From: Diploptera punctata
Lineage: Eukaryota; Arthropoda; Insecta; Blattodea; Blaberidae
NCBI GenBank assembly: GCA_030220185.1
Contig: JASPKZ010007432.1
Span: 1,178,001 to 1,242,000 of the forward strand
Length of the DNA stretch: 64,000 nucleotides
Reading direction: 5' to 3'
This document shows positions 43,395 through 56,352 of the stretch, one piece after another. The first letter of the stretch is position 1; each line of letters opens with the position of its first letter. A model generated the notes under the pieces. It ran no database searches. It worked only from the letters and a program-made list of their open reading frames with translations, and was not told where the DNA came from. The position numbers and the translations under genes are program-made.

Positions 43395-43840
43395 AATCAA
43401 AGTCCATTTGCTTGCCTAGAGCATTTTTCCTTTTCTTCAAATGGTGAAACAGTCCTTTTGCCACAAAGCCATTTTTTCCTCATTTTCTTTGAAATTTTTT
43501 CTGCGCTCATTCGCATCAGACGAGCTTCTTGTTCATGAACATTTGTGAACCAGAGTTTTAAGTGTTTCAACCTGTCTTTCACACCGCAATGAACATTTGT
43601 GAACTAGTCTTAATGGAGTTTCAATCTGGCTGTTTTCCCACCACAATTTTGTTTACAGTAATTGCCAAAAGAAGAATGTCTCAATTTTTAACAGCTTACA
43701 CACAAGAGGTTGTGAAAAGTGTGACTCAGTTAGTGTATTTCGTTGGTTCATTTTAGGCAATTTATTGTAACTTTCAATAATAGAAAGCTTCTTCTGAATG
43801 CTTAGATTTCTTTTGTTTATTTTGGACATCATCACTGCAC
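43395..43840 (-). pseudogene. pogo/Tigger-type transposase N-terminal remnant
   Basis: Frame from 43832 reads MMSKINKRNLSIQKKLSIIE then YNKLPKMNQRN and SHFSQPLVCKLLK, a CENP-B/psq-like helix-turn-helix. The second frame (43397-43582) has LWFTNVHEQEARLM and MSAEKISKKM, matching the following DNA-binding segment (WF, then a KA/AK helix). An ATGAACATTTGTGAAC phrase is duplicated between them. The DDE domain is absent. CAGTTAACACTGCTTATTAT at 43276 may be one terminus. Confidence 0.7.
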
Positions 43841-44029
43841 TAGAAACTCACAATGAGAAAGCTGCAGCTAAACTAACATGAGGGATGAAATATGTTTTAA
43901 TAAAAAAAAAGTGGGAGAAAATTTGGAGGAATTCATCCCTCACCTTTGACTGGGGAATAATGTACTGACAAGGGTGCAGTGAACAAATGTTGCAAAATAA
44001 TGTGAATCAAAGCAATCTAATAAAGTCAT

Positions 44030-44925
44030 CATCATCATCTGCATTCATGGATTAGGTCTGTTGACCCGTTCTGACTTCAGCCCATCTCTTTCTAGGTCTG
44101 CCCACATCTCGGGTGCCTTTAGGTTTGTATTTTGTTATGGATATCTATCTTCATTCATTCTGTCTATGTGTTGCTTCCATTTTTGTCTATATGTATCTAT
44201 TTTATCAGTTATTGCAAATATTTTAAGTTCCTGTCTTATTTCTGTGTTCTTGATTCTGTCTTCCTTAGTGCACTCTTTAACAGATCTCAAAAATTTCATT
44301 TCTGCCACCGTTATTCTACTTAGATCTTGTTTTTTATGTATCCAGGCTTCTGAACCATAGAGCAGTACTGGTACTGCCGACATTTTGTAAATTTCAATTG
44401 GGTCTCTCTTGTTGTTTTGTTATTTAGTGATTGTTTTATCGTACCACATATTCCCTGGAATTTTGCTATTTTCTTATTTATATAATTATCATAATTAAAT
44501 GAAATGTCACATCCTAGATAATTGAGATGGTTCACCTCTTCTATGATTTTGTTTCCTATTACTATTTTCGATCCGATTTGATTTTTCCCTTGGAATGCCA
44601 TTACCTTAGTTTTTTCTATGGATATTTTGAGATTATATTTTTTCACATATATTATGTAGTTTAAAAATATTCCTTTGAAGTTCGTCTTCTGTATTTGCTA
44701 TTATTACCTGGTCATCAGCGTATAATAATGTTTTCATGTAGTGTGTTTTATCTAATTTTATTCCTTTATTTGTTTCTTCGTTCCATTTTTTTATTATATC
44801 ATTGATGTATAGGTTAAAGTATAGAACATAAAGGCAGAAGTAGATATAAACCAAAGCTAGGATCACAATAAATGGAATTTGCTGAAGGTTCTTATGAAAG
44901 TGATAACATAACCTGACTGCCATTA
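44030..44925 (-). mobile_element. LINE of a third type, frameshifted
   Basis: Minus frames in order: TLLYADDQVIIANTEDELQR (RT active site, 44633-44923), then KISIEKTKVMAFQGK and HLNYLGCDISFN (44320-44646), then LLYGSEAWIHKKQDLSRI and TVAEMKFLRSVKECTKEDRI (44135-44383). It ends at ATCATCATCATC. The 5' side (above about 44800) may be other sequence. A short relative is at 47080-47470. Confidence 0.85.
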
Positions 44926-45764
44926 TACGGAGGATGGAAGCAAACTAGTCTACGAACAAGATGGGGTGAGGTGATACAATTTTACTTAACCTTTAAGAGC
45001 CTGAGTTTAAATGGCCAGGTAGCGGCAGACTGCCCAGGTTTAAATGTCCACCTAGCTTTTAAACTTCTTGGCTTTTGACTATTACTTTGCTAATTTTATT
45101 AACTCATATTTTAAAATCTGTGGGGGTCATAAACATCAAACAACGTTTAAAGTGTTAAATATTATTGTAAAATCGGTGGTATTCACAGCAAAAACTCGTA
45201 GCGATATTTTATACCATAGAGAGAATTTTTAAATTCATGATAGTTATCAAATAACTTTGTGAATCAGGTTAGAAGTGAAAAACTATATATATATATATTT
45301 AGGTATATTCCAACCCTTGTCCGTTCTTTTGTTTAGAATTCGTTTGCATCCAGTCAGTTTTTCCCCAAAGCAGTAAAGCTTTGAAAAAAAAAACAGGTCA
45401 CATTCCACCTACAGCACACATTCATTCACAGTTTTGTGATTCAGAGTGAAGTTTACGATATGTCTGGTACAAAATCACTAAGTTCAGCTGAAATACAAGA
45501 AATTCTCGGATTGTGACAATGGCGAAGACGATAACAATGACAATCACAAGCTACAATCAACTGACACTTATAGATGTGAGACAACTGACTTTTGTCAGGT
45601 CTTGGGTTCGTGAAACTAGAATTGACAGTGAAGAAAACTGTACTCTTCCCCCTGATATGACAGAATCAGAAATGTACCTATTTCTTAGCCTAATTATTCT
45701 AATGGGATATGACGTGTTGTAGAATAGTAAGACCTAAGAGAAAATGGATGCCTAATAATCTAAG

Positions 45765-45905
45765 AATAATAATAATTCCATGTTGCGACAGCCCTAGAAG
45801 GCCCTTAGCCTACCATCCAGCTGGTGCATGGGTGACATGTGGTCAGCATGTTGAGTCCCCCAGTCATTATAGCTGGTTTACTCAACCAAGAAATTATTTT
45901 TTCAT
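45765..45905 (-). mobile_element. SINE-C, truncated, inside piggyBac
   Basis: AATAATTCCATGTTGCGACA, GGGTGACATGTGGTCAGCAT and GAGTCCCCCAG follow the 35957 copy from its 3' end; the tRNA-like head is missing, as in 5' truncation. Confidence 0.75.
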
Positions 45906-45956
45906 TTGTTAGACTTGACCATTCTATACAGTTTTCTTCTTCTGACTTCATTGGTG

Positions 45957-46243
45957 CCAAAACAACACACAGACTTCCGACTTAGACTTGTCAGAGACTT
46001 TTTGCAACAGGCTCATAGAACACCCTGTAGACGACTCCCTGGTAGACCTAGTATATTCAGTACAGACATTTCGTGATTTGAAGTCAACTTTAGTCAACAT
46101 TGGGCCAAAACAACACATAGAGGCTTCCGTCTTAGACTTTTTGGAACAGGCTGGTAGAACACCCTGTAGATGACTCCCTGGTTGGTAGACCTAGTATATT
46201 GAGTACAGACATTTCGTGACTTGAAATTAACTTTAGTCAACAT
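45957..46243. repeat. 148-bp tandem duplication inside the piggyBac reading frame
   Basis: CCAAAACAACACA starts at 45957 and again at 46105; both units carry AACACCCTGTAGA and ACAGACATTTCGTGA. About 148 is not a multiple of three, so it breaks the frame. Confidence 0.85.
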
Positions 46244-46375
46244 TGGCCGGAAGCTTTACAAAGACTAATTTGTCGTGTGTGTTGGGCAAGGGAATCAGAA
46301 AACATGTGCAAGTGAAGTGTAAAAAGTGTGATGTCGGTTTGTGAATTGATTGTTTCGAGGCTTACTTACTCACTG

Positions 46376-46783
46376 GCACTATCGAACCCATAGGTTCATG
46401 GCCGCGCGGACATGAGCTCTCCATACATCCCTATCCTGAGCTAATGATTTCCAATCATTCCCTGTATAATCTACTTCCCTCAAATCATAGTTAATGTTAT
46501 TCTCCCACCTCATTCTTGGTCTACCAACTGGGCGTTTTCCCTCTGGCTTTCCTACAAGAAGCTTCCATGCAAGTCTTTCATTTCCCATACGTGCAACATG
46601 TCCTGCCCATCACAGTCTACAAGACTTAACTGTTCTTATTATATCTGGCTTCCTATACAGACCATGTAGTTCATTGTAATGTAGTCTTCTCCATTCACCT
46701 GTCTGTTCATCTCTCTTTGGTCCAAAAAATTTCCTATTCTCAAATACTTGTAATCTCCTTTCCTCCCTTAAAGTAAGAGTCCA
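46376..46783 (-). mobile_element. 5'-truncated LINE inside piggyBac, 15-bp duplication
   Basis: TGTTTCGAGGCTTAC flanks it perfectly (46361-46375, 46784-46798). Encodes only the C-terminal end (GNERLAWKLLVGKPEGK to MNLWVR) plus LETWTLTLREERR at its 5' end. It splits the Cys-rich domain between IDCF and EAYHT. Confidence 0.93.
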
Positions 46784-47079
46784 TGTTTCGAGGCTTACCA
46801 CACTAAAACAAACCTTTAATAAACAAATCCTATCTTCACATCACGTTGCCAAGCATCTGATAACCCTGAAAAACGGTATGTAACAAGAGTAGTATTATCC
46901 AGTATAATTTCAAGCAACCAAACAGGTCCGCCTGCTCAGAACCTATACGCTGGGTCTGCGGGCAGACTGGACATACAATTTAAAACCCAGCATATGGGCT
47001 CTTGGGCGTTTAAAGGTTAAATAAATAATACCTCATAGTGTTAATTTCTAAAAAAAATTAACTGTAAGTGATGTTCACT

Positions 47080-47470
47080 GTAATAATAATAATAATAATT
47101 AATAATAATAATCTTCTTCTTCGTCATGGTTTACTCTTATTTACTAGCCTGTTCCAGCTCCAAATTACTGATGTTTCCATCCTTTCTTTGGTCTTTCCAA
47201 ACTACTACTTCCTCGTGGTGAATAGTTGTATGCTGCTTTTTGGCACTCTATTCTCAGTCATACTTGCTAAGTGTTCTTTCCAGTTTGTTCTGTGTTTCAC
47301 TATTGTTGTGTTTAATTCCTCTACTTTTAGTTGTCTTATTTCTGTGTTGTGTTTTTTTTTCTGTTCTCTGATAAGCAATTTCTGAGGAATTTCATTTCAG
47401 CAGCTTGTATTCTGGCAGATTGTTGTGTTGTCACTGTCCATGTTTCAGATAATAATAATAATAATAATCA
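47080..47470 (-). mobile_element. LINE fragment flanked by (AAT)n
   Basis: Minus strand reads QSARIQAAEMKFLRN and NWKEHLASMTENRVPK, aligned with AEMKFLRS and KWKQHIDRMNEDRYP of the 44 kb LINE. AAT microsatellites lie on both sides (47085-47112 and 47448-47470). Confidence 0.75.
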
Positions 47471-50400
47471 TCTAACCGTACAAGATTTTTATTTCAGTTT
47501 ATTAAAAGTGTTTTAATTTAGTTCCTAGTTTTTCAAATTATGTTAAAAAGAACTGAGGATAATAAGGAAACGGAGAAAATAAATTAGATCTATTTTCTAA
47601 ATATACACACTTTAATAAACAAAACAAACAGTACACAATGTGTTAATAGTAACAGCTTACAAGACAGCAGTACATGTGCAGTTCTAAAACTTGTCTTTTT
47701 ATGCCATTTTTTAAAATTTCTTTTTCCTCATATTATTGCCCTTTACTTTTAACACTATTAATATAGCAGTAATAAAACATCTTTGATTTTTGGTACTTTT
47801 ATTTTTATTTTAAATTTCGAATTGAATAATCTACTATCATACTTGCTACTCATTTCAGCTTGTATAATTTTTAGAAGCACACATATTATAAGTACAATAA
47901 ACCTGGGGGGCAGACAATTTACTATTTAGTTCCAAGCAAATTACAGCCAATTCTTCCACATAATTGTAAAATCTTCTAAAAATTTCACATCATAAAATCA
48001 GAATTTACACAATTAAAAATGTATTAATATCTGAACATTGTTAAGCAATGACTTAAACATACGCAGATTTATGTAAAATTGTACTCTTAGCCCCCCACCA
48101 AACTGAAATGTGCAGAAGATGTTTTTTCAACTAGTAGCAAGCAAGAAGCACTAACAACACACAATTTTATTTATAAGTAATATTTGTTTTGGTTCATTTT
48201 TTTGATTTGCCGTGTGATGACAATATTTAAAGCATCACCCTGAATAATAATTATTTACAAAGATTCCCCATCCTTCTCCCCTCCCAACAATGCATTTTTT
48301 AAATTAAATACTTTTATCAAACCTTCATCCCTGATTGATGGAGACATGAGCAGAAAACACATGACTAGCTCTCCCCCTTTTAGATTGCTTTAATACGAAG
48401 TTCCAACTATCACTGATTATTTATAAATTGCAATGTACTTCAAACAACTTCATATTTAGAGGTGTTTCTTTCAGTTCACAGCCACCTCTAGAATGCTAGT
48501 CCTCTACCCTCCCCATTCAAAAAATGTTAAAAACACATAAAAAACAATACTGATTTGAACAACCACGCTCTCATTTACGTAGTCTCATTCTTACACAACT
48601 ACTTATTATGTTTTAATTATTTACTTATTTAAATATGTTAGTTATGACCCTGTTCATTAAAGGCTAGAAAAATCTTCTCTTTGCTCACACTTACTGTGGT
48701 AGCCTTGGTTTGGGTTTTAGAAAGGGTTTTTGTTCTTGTATTTTTATGATCAGACGGTTGGATATTTCAGGAGGATTTTTGAGGTTTATTAACAGTTTTC
48801 TCACATCACAGTTTCACAATTGGATTTAATATATATTCATGCTAAGTACATCTGCTTGTAAAAAATGCAGATGTTAACAACACCCAAGAATTATCATGCA
48901 GGCTGTAAGAGTCAAATTGTATGCACTTGTTGACTGTTCCAACTTTTTTTCATTTTAATGACAAACATTATTATATTTTAAAATAAATAACTATAACAAT
49001 CAATTATCAAGAAAAAAGCATATGATTGTAAAACACTATAAAAAAGTCTATAACAAGTTTATTTGATAGAGCAGTACAAGTCATGCATATTTAACTACTT
49101 TTCCTGCACGTGAGGGTGTGAGAATCCTAGCATGAAAGGGAAAAATGTGATGTTCGGCAGTGGGACAGGTACAGACAGTTTCCTGAGCTTTACATAATGA
49201 CATTGTCATCTGACGACACAGGTCCTTCTGTTCACATCAGGTCATGTAGTTACAAAGATTTGGCACTGTCAACTTATTAAATATTTGGCACATTTATTTG
49301 ACTTGCAAACCTTATGGTTTTGCCCATAACCGGTGTGCTGCAGAAGATGCTGCCTCATCATAAATGAAAAAACAAACATGATACCAAATTCATTCACTAG
49401 GGAATCTATCCATCTAAAAATCAAGAGCAGGAAACTTGTTTCCAGTCATTAAACTTGGTTGAATTTCACACTCAGTTTGATGCATGGCAAGTCAATTTAT
49501 CATATTAACTTTATTAATTTTTAGTGCATCAGTACTCGGAGCACAGTATGTTTATTTAAACTTTAATAATTATCTATCATAAATAGCTAAAAACATGAAG
49601 AAAATAAATGTGTATCAAGCATTAGCTAGAATCACATTACAATGTGCTAACCAAGTTTAATGACACTAGAGATTAATGTAAAAACAAGAGTCGATTCAAA
49701 GCCGGAAATTGCATTTGTGGAGTAACAAGTTTCAATGTAACTCATACAAATGCCACTGACTGTCGGATAGTGCTGATCACATGGGATGCTACTCACAAGT
49801 CCATACTCAATAACCACGTGGCCTTAAGCAAATGCTTAATGATCTAACAAAGCTTTCTTTCTGAGAACAGTTTAAATACAAACACCATTTTATAATATTA
49901 ATAAAGGATCAACATTATTAAATACTTTTTTAAAGGATTCTTTTCTTTTGGAAGAATGGTATATTAGTATTACATTACTTGATTGCCTTGTGTATACAAA
50001 TGTCCAAATGGGCTCACATTCAATGGAAAGGAATAAAAATAACTAAATTTTTTATCTCTTTTTGTAAAAAAAGGTTGTCAGCATAGAATTAATGTTAAGG
50101 CCCCTGTGCTCCATGACATATATCACTTCTTGTTCAACCAACTCTTATTAAAATCATAATACATTCATGAGTTTCTGATTATTGCTCTGAGCTCATTAAT
50201 TGTAAATGGAACTACTCCCTGCATTGGAAAACTCAAAACAAAAACAAATACAAGAGACGCCAGGTCATGGGTAAGGGCACAAACACTTTGTCTTCACACC
50301 AGTTTATTTTAGAATTTGTCTGGCTAGAACACAGATAGGGGGGTAGAGGGATGGGCATCTACCGGTTTCCTTTGCCTTTCAGACAAATGGATGACTTTGT

Positions 50401-53400
50401 GTCATGGGATCGAGGTTATGAGAAATTTCATCACAACGTCATTATCTCTGGAAAGAGAAGAAGAAAATAAGAGGGGCTTGATAATATTATATTTACCTAT
50501 CTGAAAACCACGTCATGAACAATGGTGGAACTGCTAATAAAATACATAATGAAGTACGACAATACTCACATAAAGATCTGGGTGGAGGAGAAAAAAGCTT
50601 ACTGTAACATAACAATCTTTTGTCATATCTTAATTTCCAGCTTTTTTCCTCCTACCATTATAAGTTATGATCAAAACTATTCTTCTATAATATATTGTTA
50701 AGATTTGGAAACTTTTTCATACTATTAAGACTCTGGAACATTTTATGTAATGAAGGAAATCTTAAATAGGTACCCATAATGAATATCTAATAGTTCAAGG
50801 TACAATGTTTGGTTCATTTCAAATTTGCCTTCTGCTGTCATTAAAAGAAGTTTAAAATTTGAAAGCAAAAGGCAGCAGGAGAACTTGGTTCACCTGCAAT
50901 GAAATATTAGGCTCTTTCGAAATGGGTATCCATTTAAGGGAGTGACAAAGTGCATCACATTTGAACTAATTATTAAAGTGGCGAATGATGTATAGGTGCG
51001 AGAGAGAGAGATTGGGCTATGCTACGTTGGTGCTTTGCATTATTGGGACAAGTTTCATTGGTACACATTATTTAATATTACCATTATTAGCTTAGATAAA
51101 ATCATTTGCTCTTTGCACAAAAATATCTTTTCAGTCAAGATATTTCTTTTTTTTTATATGGTACAAAACACTGGTACATAACAATTATAATATTCTGATT
51201 AAAAAATTGCAGAACATTGCAAATATCTCCTAAACAAAACAAAACAATCTACATTTCTACAAGTATAACTGAGATACCAACACTCATCCATAATAAAGGA
51301 AGTGCGACAACACATTAATCGACACAGAAAACAATATGCAGATTGTCCGCGTTGTTTGTCTACCTAATTCTTGAGTAGCCAAATGGCACTCATATATGCA
51401 CAACTGCATCCAGTTCTTTCCTATCATTATCAGGTTCAATTTAAAGCTTATCATTTGTAGATTAATATGAAGCTATTTTGAGTTAATTTCTTTTTAAAAG
51501 ATATGTCTTTATTTTTGCTGTATGTGAGCATAAAAAAGTTTTATTCTGGAATCATTATTTTTAAAATGCACAGAAAAATGTATATTTTGACATCCTTTGT
51601 TGAACTTATATCATTCCTATCACATGTGATATGTTGTACAAGTTATTCAAGTATCACATGCAATTCCTACTCCCAAATATCACTTCTCGCACATTTTATG
51701 TGCCAAGCAAATTCCCTGCAATTTGTATTTAAAGGGAACCTGTCCACACATTCCAGCATCACATGTGGTATGTGATAACAGACACTTCTCTTGCACACTA
51801 AATTAACAAACCTCTTCAACATGAATAGAATGTGACCTGTCCCAGTACAGTAATATTAAGCTAGATCTAATCACAGCAACAATCATATGCCATTGGCTAG
51901 TGCTGTCAGTTAAATATATATTAGTGACTTAGTCCTTGCTAAAACAACAATGATACATTTGTTAGACAAAGAATCAGCACACAAAATAAAATATTTCCTA
52001 AACTATTACTTTGTTCTTAAACGGAGATTCTTCTAAAATGATTTTTTCTCTCTTAAAAATTATGCTTCTTTCATAAAGATGAGCATTAAAGTGTTACATT
52101 CTTATTAAAAACTGGATTATATTAAATAAGATTTGGCACATTTTATAATCTTAAAAGGTATAATATTACATGGAAGATATGATGAAGCATTGGAAGAAGA
52201 GGGATATGTACTACAGGTTAACTGGAAGTTACATCCAGCATGGGTGGGAAGAACATATTTAGAAAACATTATGCTCGTTTGTTAAGACATACAATGCTAA
52301 AAAAAAGGATACAGTGGGGTATCACTTAACTAGCTGTATTGTCCCACACATGGTGTCTACCCGTTCTAATTCAGTTTTATATGTATACAACCTGCACTTT
52401 TGAACAATTCGTGGAGAAATGATATGGTTACAAATATGTGATGTTACTAAGTAGTTTAACACAGCTGACAACATCACTGCAAATTTTCTGCAATAATTTT
52501 CTCAGCAAAGAAAACTATCTTCTCCGCTGCATGAGCAAATTACAACCAGTTTAATATCTGGTCTGATATGAATTTTGACATTTCCTTATTACTTTTCTTA
52601 GGAAGACACTAACTGAGATGCAATGACAAGAGTAAGTGTTAGTTTTGGCAAACAGGTGTTTGACTATTAGTGTAAACATTTTCTGGATAACTCTAAACAA
52701 GTTTAAAAAAAAGTCTAACATTAAAAAAACCTAGTCTTTTTTATGAATATTTCACATTCAACTATGACTACTGTGAGAAAGACTTCACTCCTAACTTGAT
52801 CACTATACTAGGTGTTATGCAAACGGTTATTAAAAGTGAAACACTCGAAGGAAAAATGAATGTCATAGATGGGACTGTTTTATATCTTAAATATATATAG
52901 TAATAATAATAATAATTATAATAAATAATGTATAACATTTCTAGTATATGATAATAATTATTAATAAAAAACAACAAAAAATCACAAATCTTTGGCTTGA
53001 TCCCTTTACCACCATCCAACTTACTCGGTACTGAAAATGGGCGGCAAGTATTATTTTCTACCTGGAAAACACTACTTGCCTTCTTCACATCTTTGTTACC
53101 TCCCAATATTTAAATCTCTGCAAGCATTATTTTCAACCTGGAAAAAACTGCTTGCCTTCTTTATTATTTTACATAACCTTCTCCAAACCTAAAAAATGTG
53201 TAATCACCATTTTCCATTAATAAAAACCATTTAATCTTAGTTTTTATCAACAGAAAAATACATTGCACATTTATGCATCCCCACACAACTGACATGCATT
53301 ATTTACTATTCTTATTCAAAGCTTTCCTTTTCATGTAAACAACCAACAACCAATGGAAACTTTTCCTCTCACTATACCAAATACAAACGTACTTCATACA

Positions 53401-54606
53401 CTTTCTGTTTGTCATGGCAAATCCTACTTGAGCAGTTCCTTCACATTCAAAGAAAATCCTCAAGCAGGGCCTCCTTATAACTTTACAATAAATTCTACAT
53501 TAGTGTATTGGAGCCTTCACGATATGGTTGGGTGTGATGTAATGGTAGCCAGGCATTGGCATTCCAGCTGTTTCCATCGATATCCTGAAACACAAAGATA
53601 CCACACCTTCATGCAGCTTCACCACTTCATCACTTGTATAAATTACACATCTTGACAATAGAATTTATATCAACCTGCTTTGAAACATGATGGCATTTCT
53701 TCATTATCTGTAAATAACATTTAAAACATTAATAGAAATTTCAAATACTAAATGCAGTTATGCGATGAACACAAAAATGTTGATGCTAACACTTATAACT
53801 ATAATAGTACAGCTTCAATAGTTTTTGTAGTATACATCTTGATGTTATTTCAATAATTATAAACATTAACTCATGTCTGATATCCTATCAATATACAATA
53901 AGTTGGCAAACTAGTGAAAAAGTAAAATATTTTCTATGAAATTAGCTATACAAATCTAGGAAAGGTAGAATGTTTTTTTCTACTTTCATACACTGATTTG
54001 TTAAGCACAAAACACCTGACATATGTATGCAACAAGCATCCTTATTCACAATTATCTCTCCGGCTTCTAGCTACAATAACATTTTATTGATTAAGATTTT
54101 CTGCCAACCTGTCAACCTTGACCTTACAACTACAGGAAGTTCAGTTGAAAAATTCTAACCTGCCTGGAAAGTCTAAGACTAATATTAATAACACATGCTA
54201 TTAAGTCTAACATATTGAGTTTACTTTTATTATTAAATATGGGAATGGTATCAGTTCATGTTTAATTTTATGCATTATAAAATTATTATTAATTATGCAA
54301 ACATTACAATTTAAAGATTTATGAATAAATAAAAGAAAATTATATGTTTAATTTAGTCAATTTAGGTATCACATATTTCATATTTGTGCAATACAAAGTT
54401 CCAAAATCCTTTTGGACCAATTTCTGGGCAACTACTACCTCAATTAGTGAACAACTAATATACCAAGAAATGCCTGATTTTTTTTTTCAACTCAGTCAAC
54501 CAAGCATCCTTCTACATAAGAATAATAAATATCCTCTTATATCCATTAAAGGGAACAAAACTTACAAAACTGGTATTCTTATGGAGAACAGGTAGTTTAA
54601 TCTCAT
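47471..54606. other. Transposon-poor AT-rich tract, no gene recognised
   Basis: Seven kilobases without a recognisable RT, transposase, SINE or long open frame. Short frames at 50996, 51503 and 53353 look fortuitous. Minus-strand acceptor-like signals occur at 50448 (strong pyrimidine tract) and 53585 but the codons after them match nothing I know. It could be an intron or a long 3' UTR of a minus-strand gene, or just intergenic. Confidence 0.5.
53048..53166. repeat. Local direct duplication
   Basis: TATTATTTTCTACCTGGAAA ... ACTTGCCTTCTTCA at 53048 recurs as CATTATTTTCAACCTGGAAA ... GCTTGCCTTCTTTA at 53123, a period of about 75 bp. Confidence 0.8.
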
Positions 54607-54619
54607 ATATAAACAAAGA

Positions 54620-55038
54620 CCCCTCAGGGGTCCTCATCTAGGGGATATGTGGATGGCGACCACAAGGTGCCCAAGCTGTGCAAAACATTTCTTCCACTTA
54701 CTTGTGTTTTGCACTCTTTTAACTTTACTATCTAACCTCTCTTGGTTAACTCTTGTTTTTTTGACGCCAATGCTATTAGGGCATCCGAGGGCTAGGGAGT
54801 CTTTCCTTTCCTCCATTTCTTCTTTCCTTTATTTTCTTTTCTTCTCCAGAAAAGCCTGACCAGAGGCTATAAGATGGCAGCCCATCACTGGTCTTGCCTT
54901 CCTTTGGCCAGCAACCAATCGAAGGGACTATTATTATGCTTTCAAGTCTTATACGAGAATTTCCCTCAAACGCTGGAGGGAAAATTTTCTATAGGATCGT
55001 AACAGGCCTTGGCCTAATACTTGGAAGGAAGAAGAAGA
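54620..55038 (+). mobile_element. 425-bp-type retroposon, copy 2
   Basis: Same element as 14667-15091 in opposite orientation. Perfect 13-bp duplication ATATAAACAAAGA (54607-54619, 55039-55051). Starts CCCCTCAGGGGTCCTCATCT and ends GGAAGGAAGAAGAAG. Very close to copy 1, so both moved recently. 55052-55555 contains nothing recognised. Confidence 0.9.
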
Positions 55039-56352
55039 TATAAACAAAGAAGTAAGATATTAGGAAAATAATGTAAGATAGATCCCTTACTGGACAGAAT
55101 ATTTAAATACAGAACATTGGTTGAAATACATTAATAGGATGGAATTTACAAGACTATGAAGAGAAATCCTGAAATATATTTTTTTTACAAAAAAGAGAAT
55201 GTATGAGACTGGAACAGACCATAAGGGGAAAAATTAATCAGTGACTAGCAATTTGAAAATAGCAATTCTTTTACGATTTTGTACAAGGATTTATGTGCTT
55301 TATTTTAATTCTTATAAAACTGAACTTTTGATGGAGTTAATATTTCTTAGGTGAATGTGTAAACAATTTCAATTTTACAAGTTATCCAGAAATACATTAT
55401 GAAATATAATCTCATTTATAAATTATTACTCTTTCCTTCCCTCTCCATTTTCCGAAAAAAAAAGTAATGAGTTCTAAAATAATAGTCTGAAAATGATAAA
55501 TTTATTACCACTGACCACAAGAAGATATCTCCATACATGCATTGATGCATAAAAATTAAATCATCTCTTCTTCTTCCAGCTCTACAACACTTCCCATGAG
55601 CCCTGGCTGCTGTTAGGACACTCCTCCACGTATCCCTGTCCAATGCCCCCATTCTCTATCCCCGAATCCCGAGCTTTCGGATGTCCTCCTCTATTCCATC
55701 CATCCATCTCACCTTTGGTCTTCCTCTTCTTCTTCCTCCATCTGGTCTCAGTAGTGTATGCTTTCTAGTAGCATTCTCCTCCCCCATTCTCATTATATGA
55801 CCCACCCATCTCAGTCTGCCAATTTTAACAACATTTACAATATCTGGGTCTGAATATAAATTGTAGATTTCATCATTATATCTTATCTGCCATACTCCAT
55901 GATCATTTATAGGTCCCAGGATCTTTCTCAGAATTTTCCTTTCAAATATTCTCATCTTTTTCCATTCTCTCTGCTAAGATCCAGCATTCACTGCCTTAAA
56001 AATAGCAACTGGTCTCAGTATGGTTTTGTAGATTTTTAGTTTTGCATCCAGACTTAGAATGTGTGATTTGAATTGGTCCTTAAGTGCATAATAGCATCTG
56101 TTGGCTTGGAGAATTCTGCTCCTTATTAATATTATTGTCGTCAGTGATTATAGTGCCCAGATATTTAAATTCATGTACAATTTGAAATTTATATTCGTCT
56201 ATTTCTAGTCGGTCTTTAGCTACAGGTCTGTTGGAGATCTGCATACATTTTGTTTTTTCTTCAATAATTTTGAGTCCCATAGATTCTATTGCTATGGATA
56301 TGGCATTAAAAGCTTCCGTTATAGATTTCATGGTCTGGCCAATAATTATATC

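Larger units (their letters stand above)
45000..47016 (+). mobile_element. piggyBac-like transposon, multiply interrupted
   Basis: TTAA at 44996-44999 and 47017-47020; ends CCTTTAAGAGCCTGAG and CTTGGGCGTTTAAAGG are inverted repeats. Transposase pieces: MSGTKSLSSAEIQEILGL (about 45460), MTESEMYLFLSLIILMGYD (45650-45715), a segment at 45970-46240, and the C-terminal cysteine-rich domain RLICRVCWARESENMCK, then KCKKCDVGL, IDCF continuing EAYHT after an inserted LINE. Such a C-x2-C zinc domain binds the ends in piggyBac. Interrupted by SINE-C (45765-45905), a 148-bp tandem duplication and a LINE (46376-46783), plus stops. Confidence 0.88.
44930..47055. repeat. Foldback-family element split by piggyBac
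   Basis: GTGAGGTGATACAATTTTAC lies left of the piggyBac and AATAAATAATACCTCATAGT right of it. Removing the insert and one TTAA restores the order seen intact at 23195-23250. This dates the piggyBac as younger than the foldback element. Confidence 0.7.

Noticed and set aside
47331..47516. Plus-strand ORF MSYFCVVFFFLF...
   Set aside because: Antisense of a LINE fragment followed by an AAT repeat.
50400..50480. Strong minus-strand splice acceptor at 50448
   Set aside because: The pyrimidine tract is excellent, but the only open frame is 14 codons and matches nothing known to me; kept only as a note.
53353..53655. 100-codon ORF on the plus strand, and a minus-strand terminal exon after 53585
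   Set aside because: All three frames after the acceptor are open for a short distance and none gives a known protein; the plus ORF has no recognisable feature.
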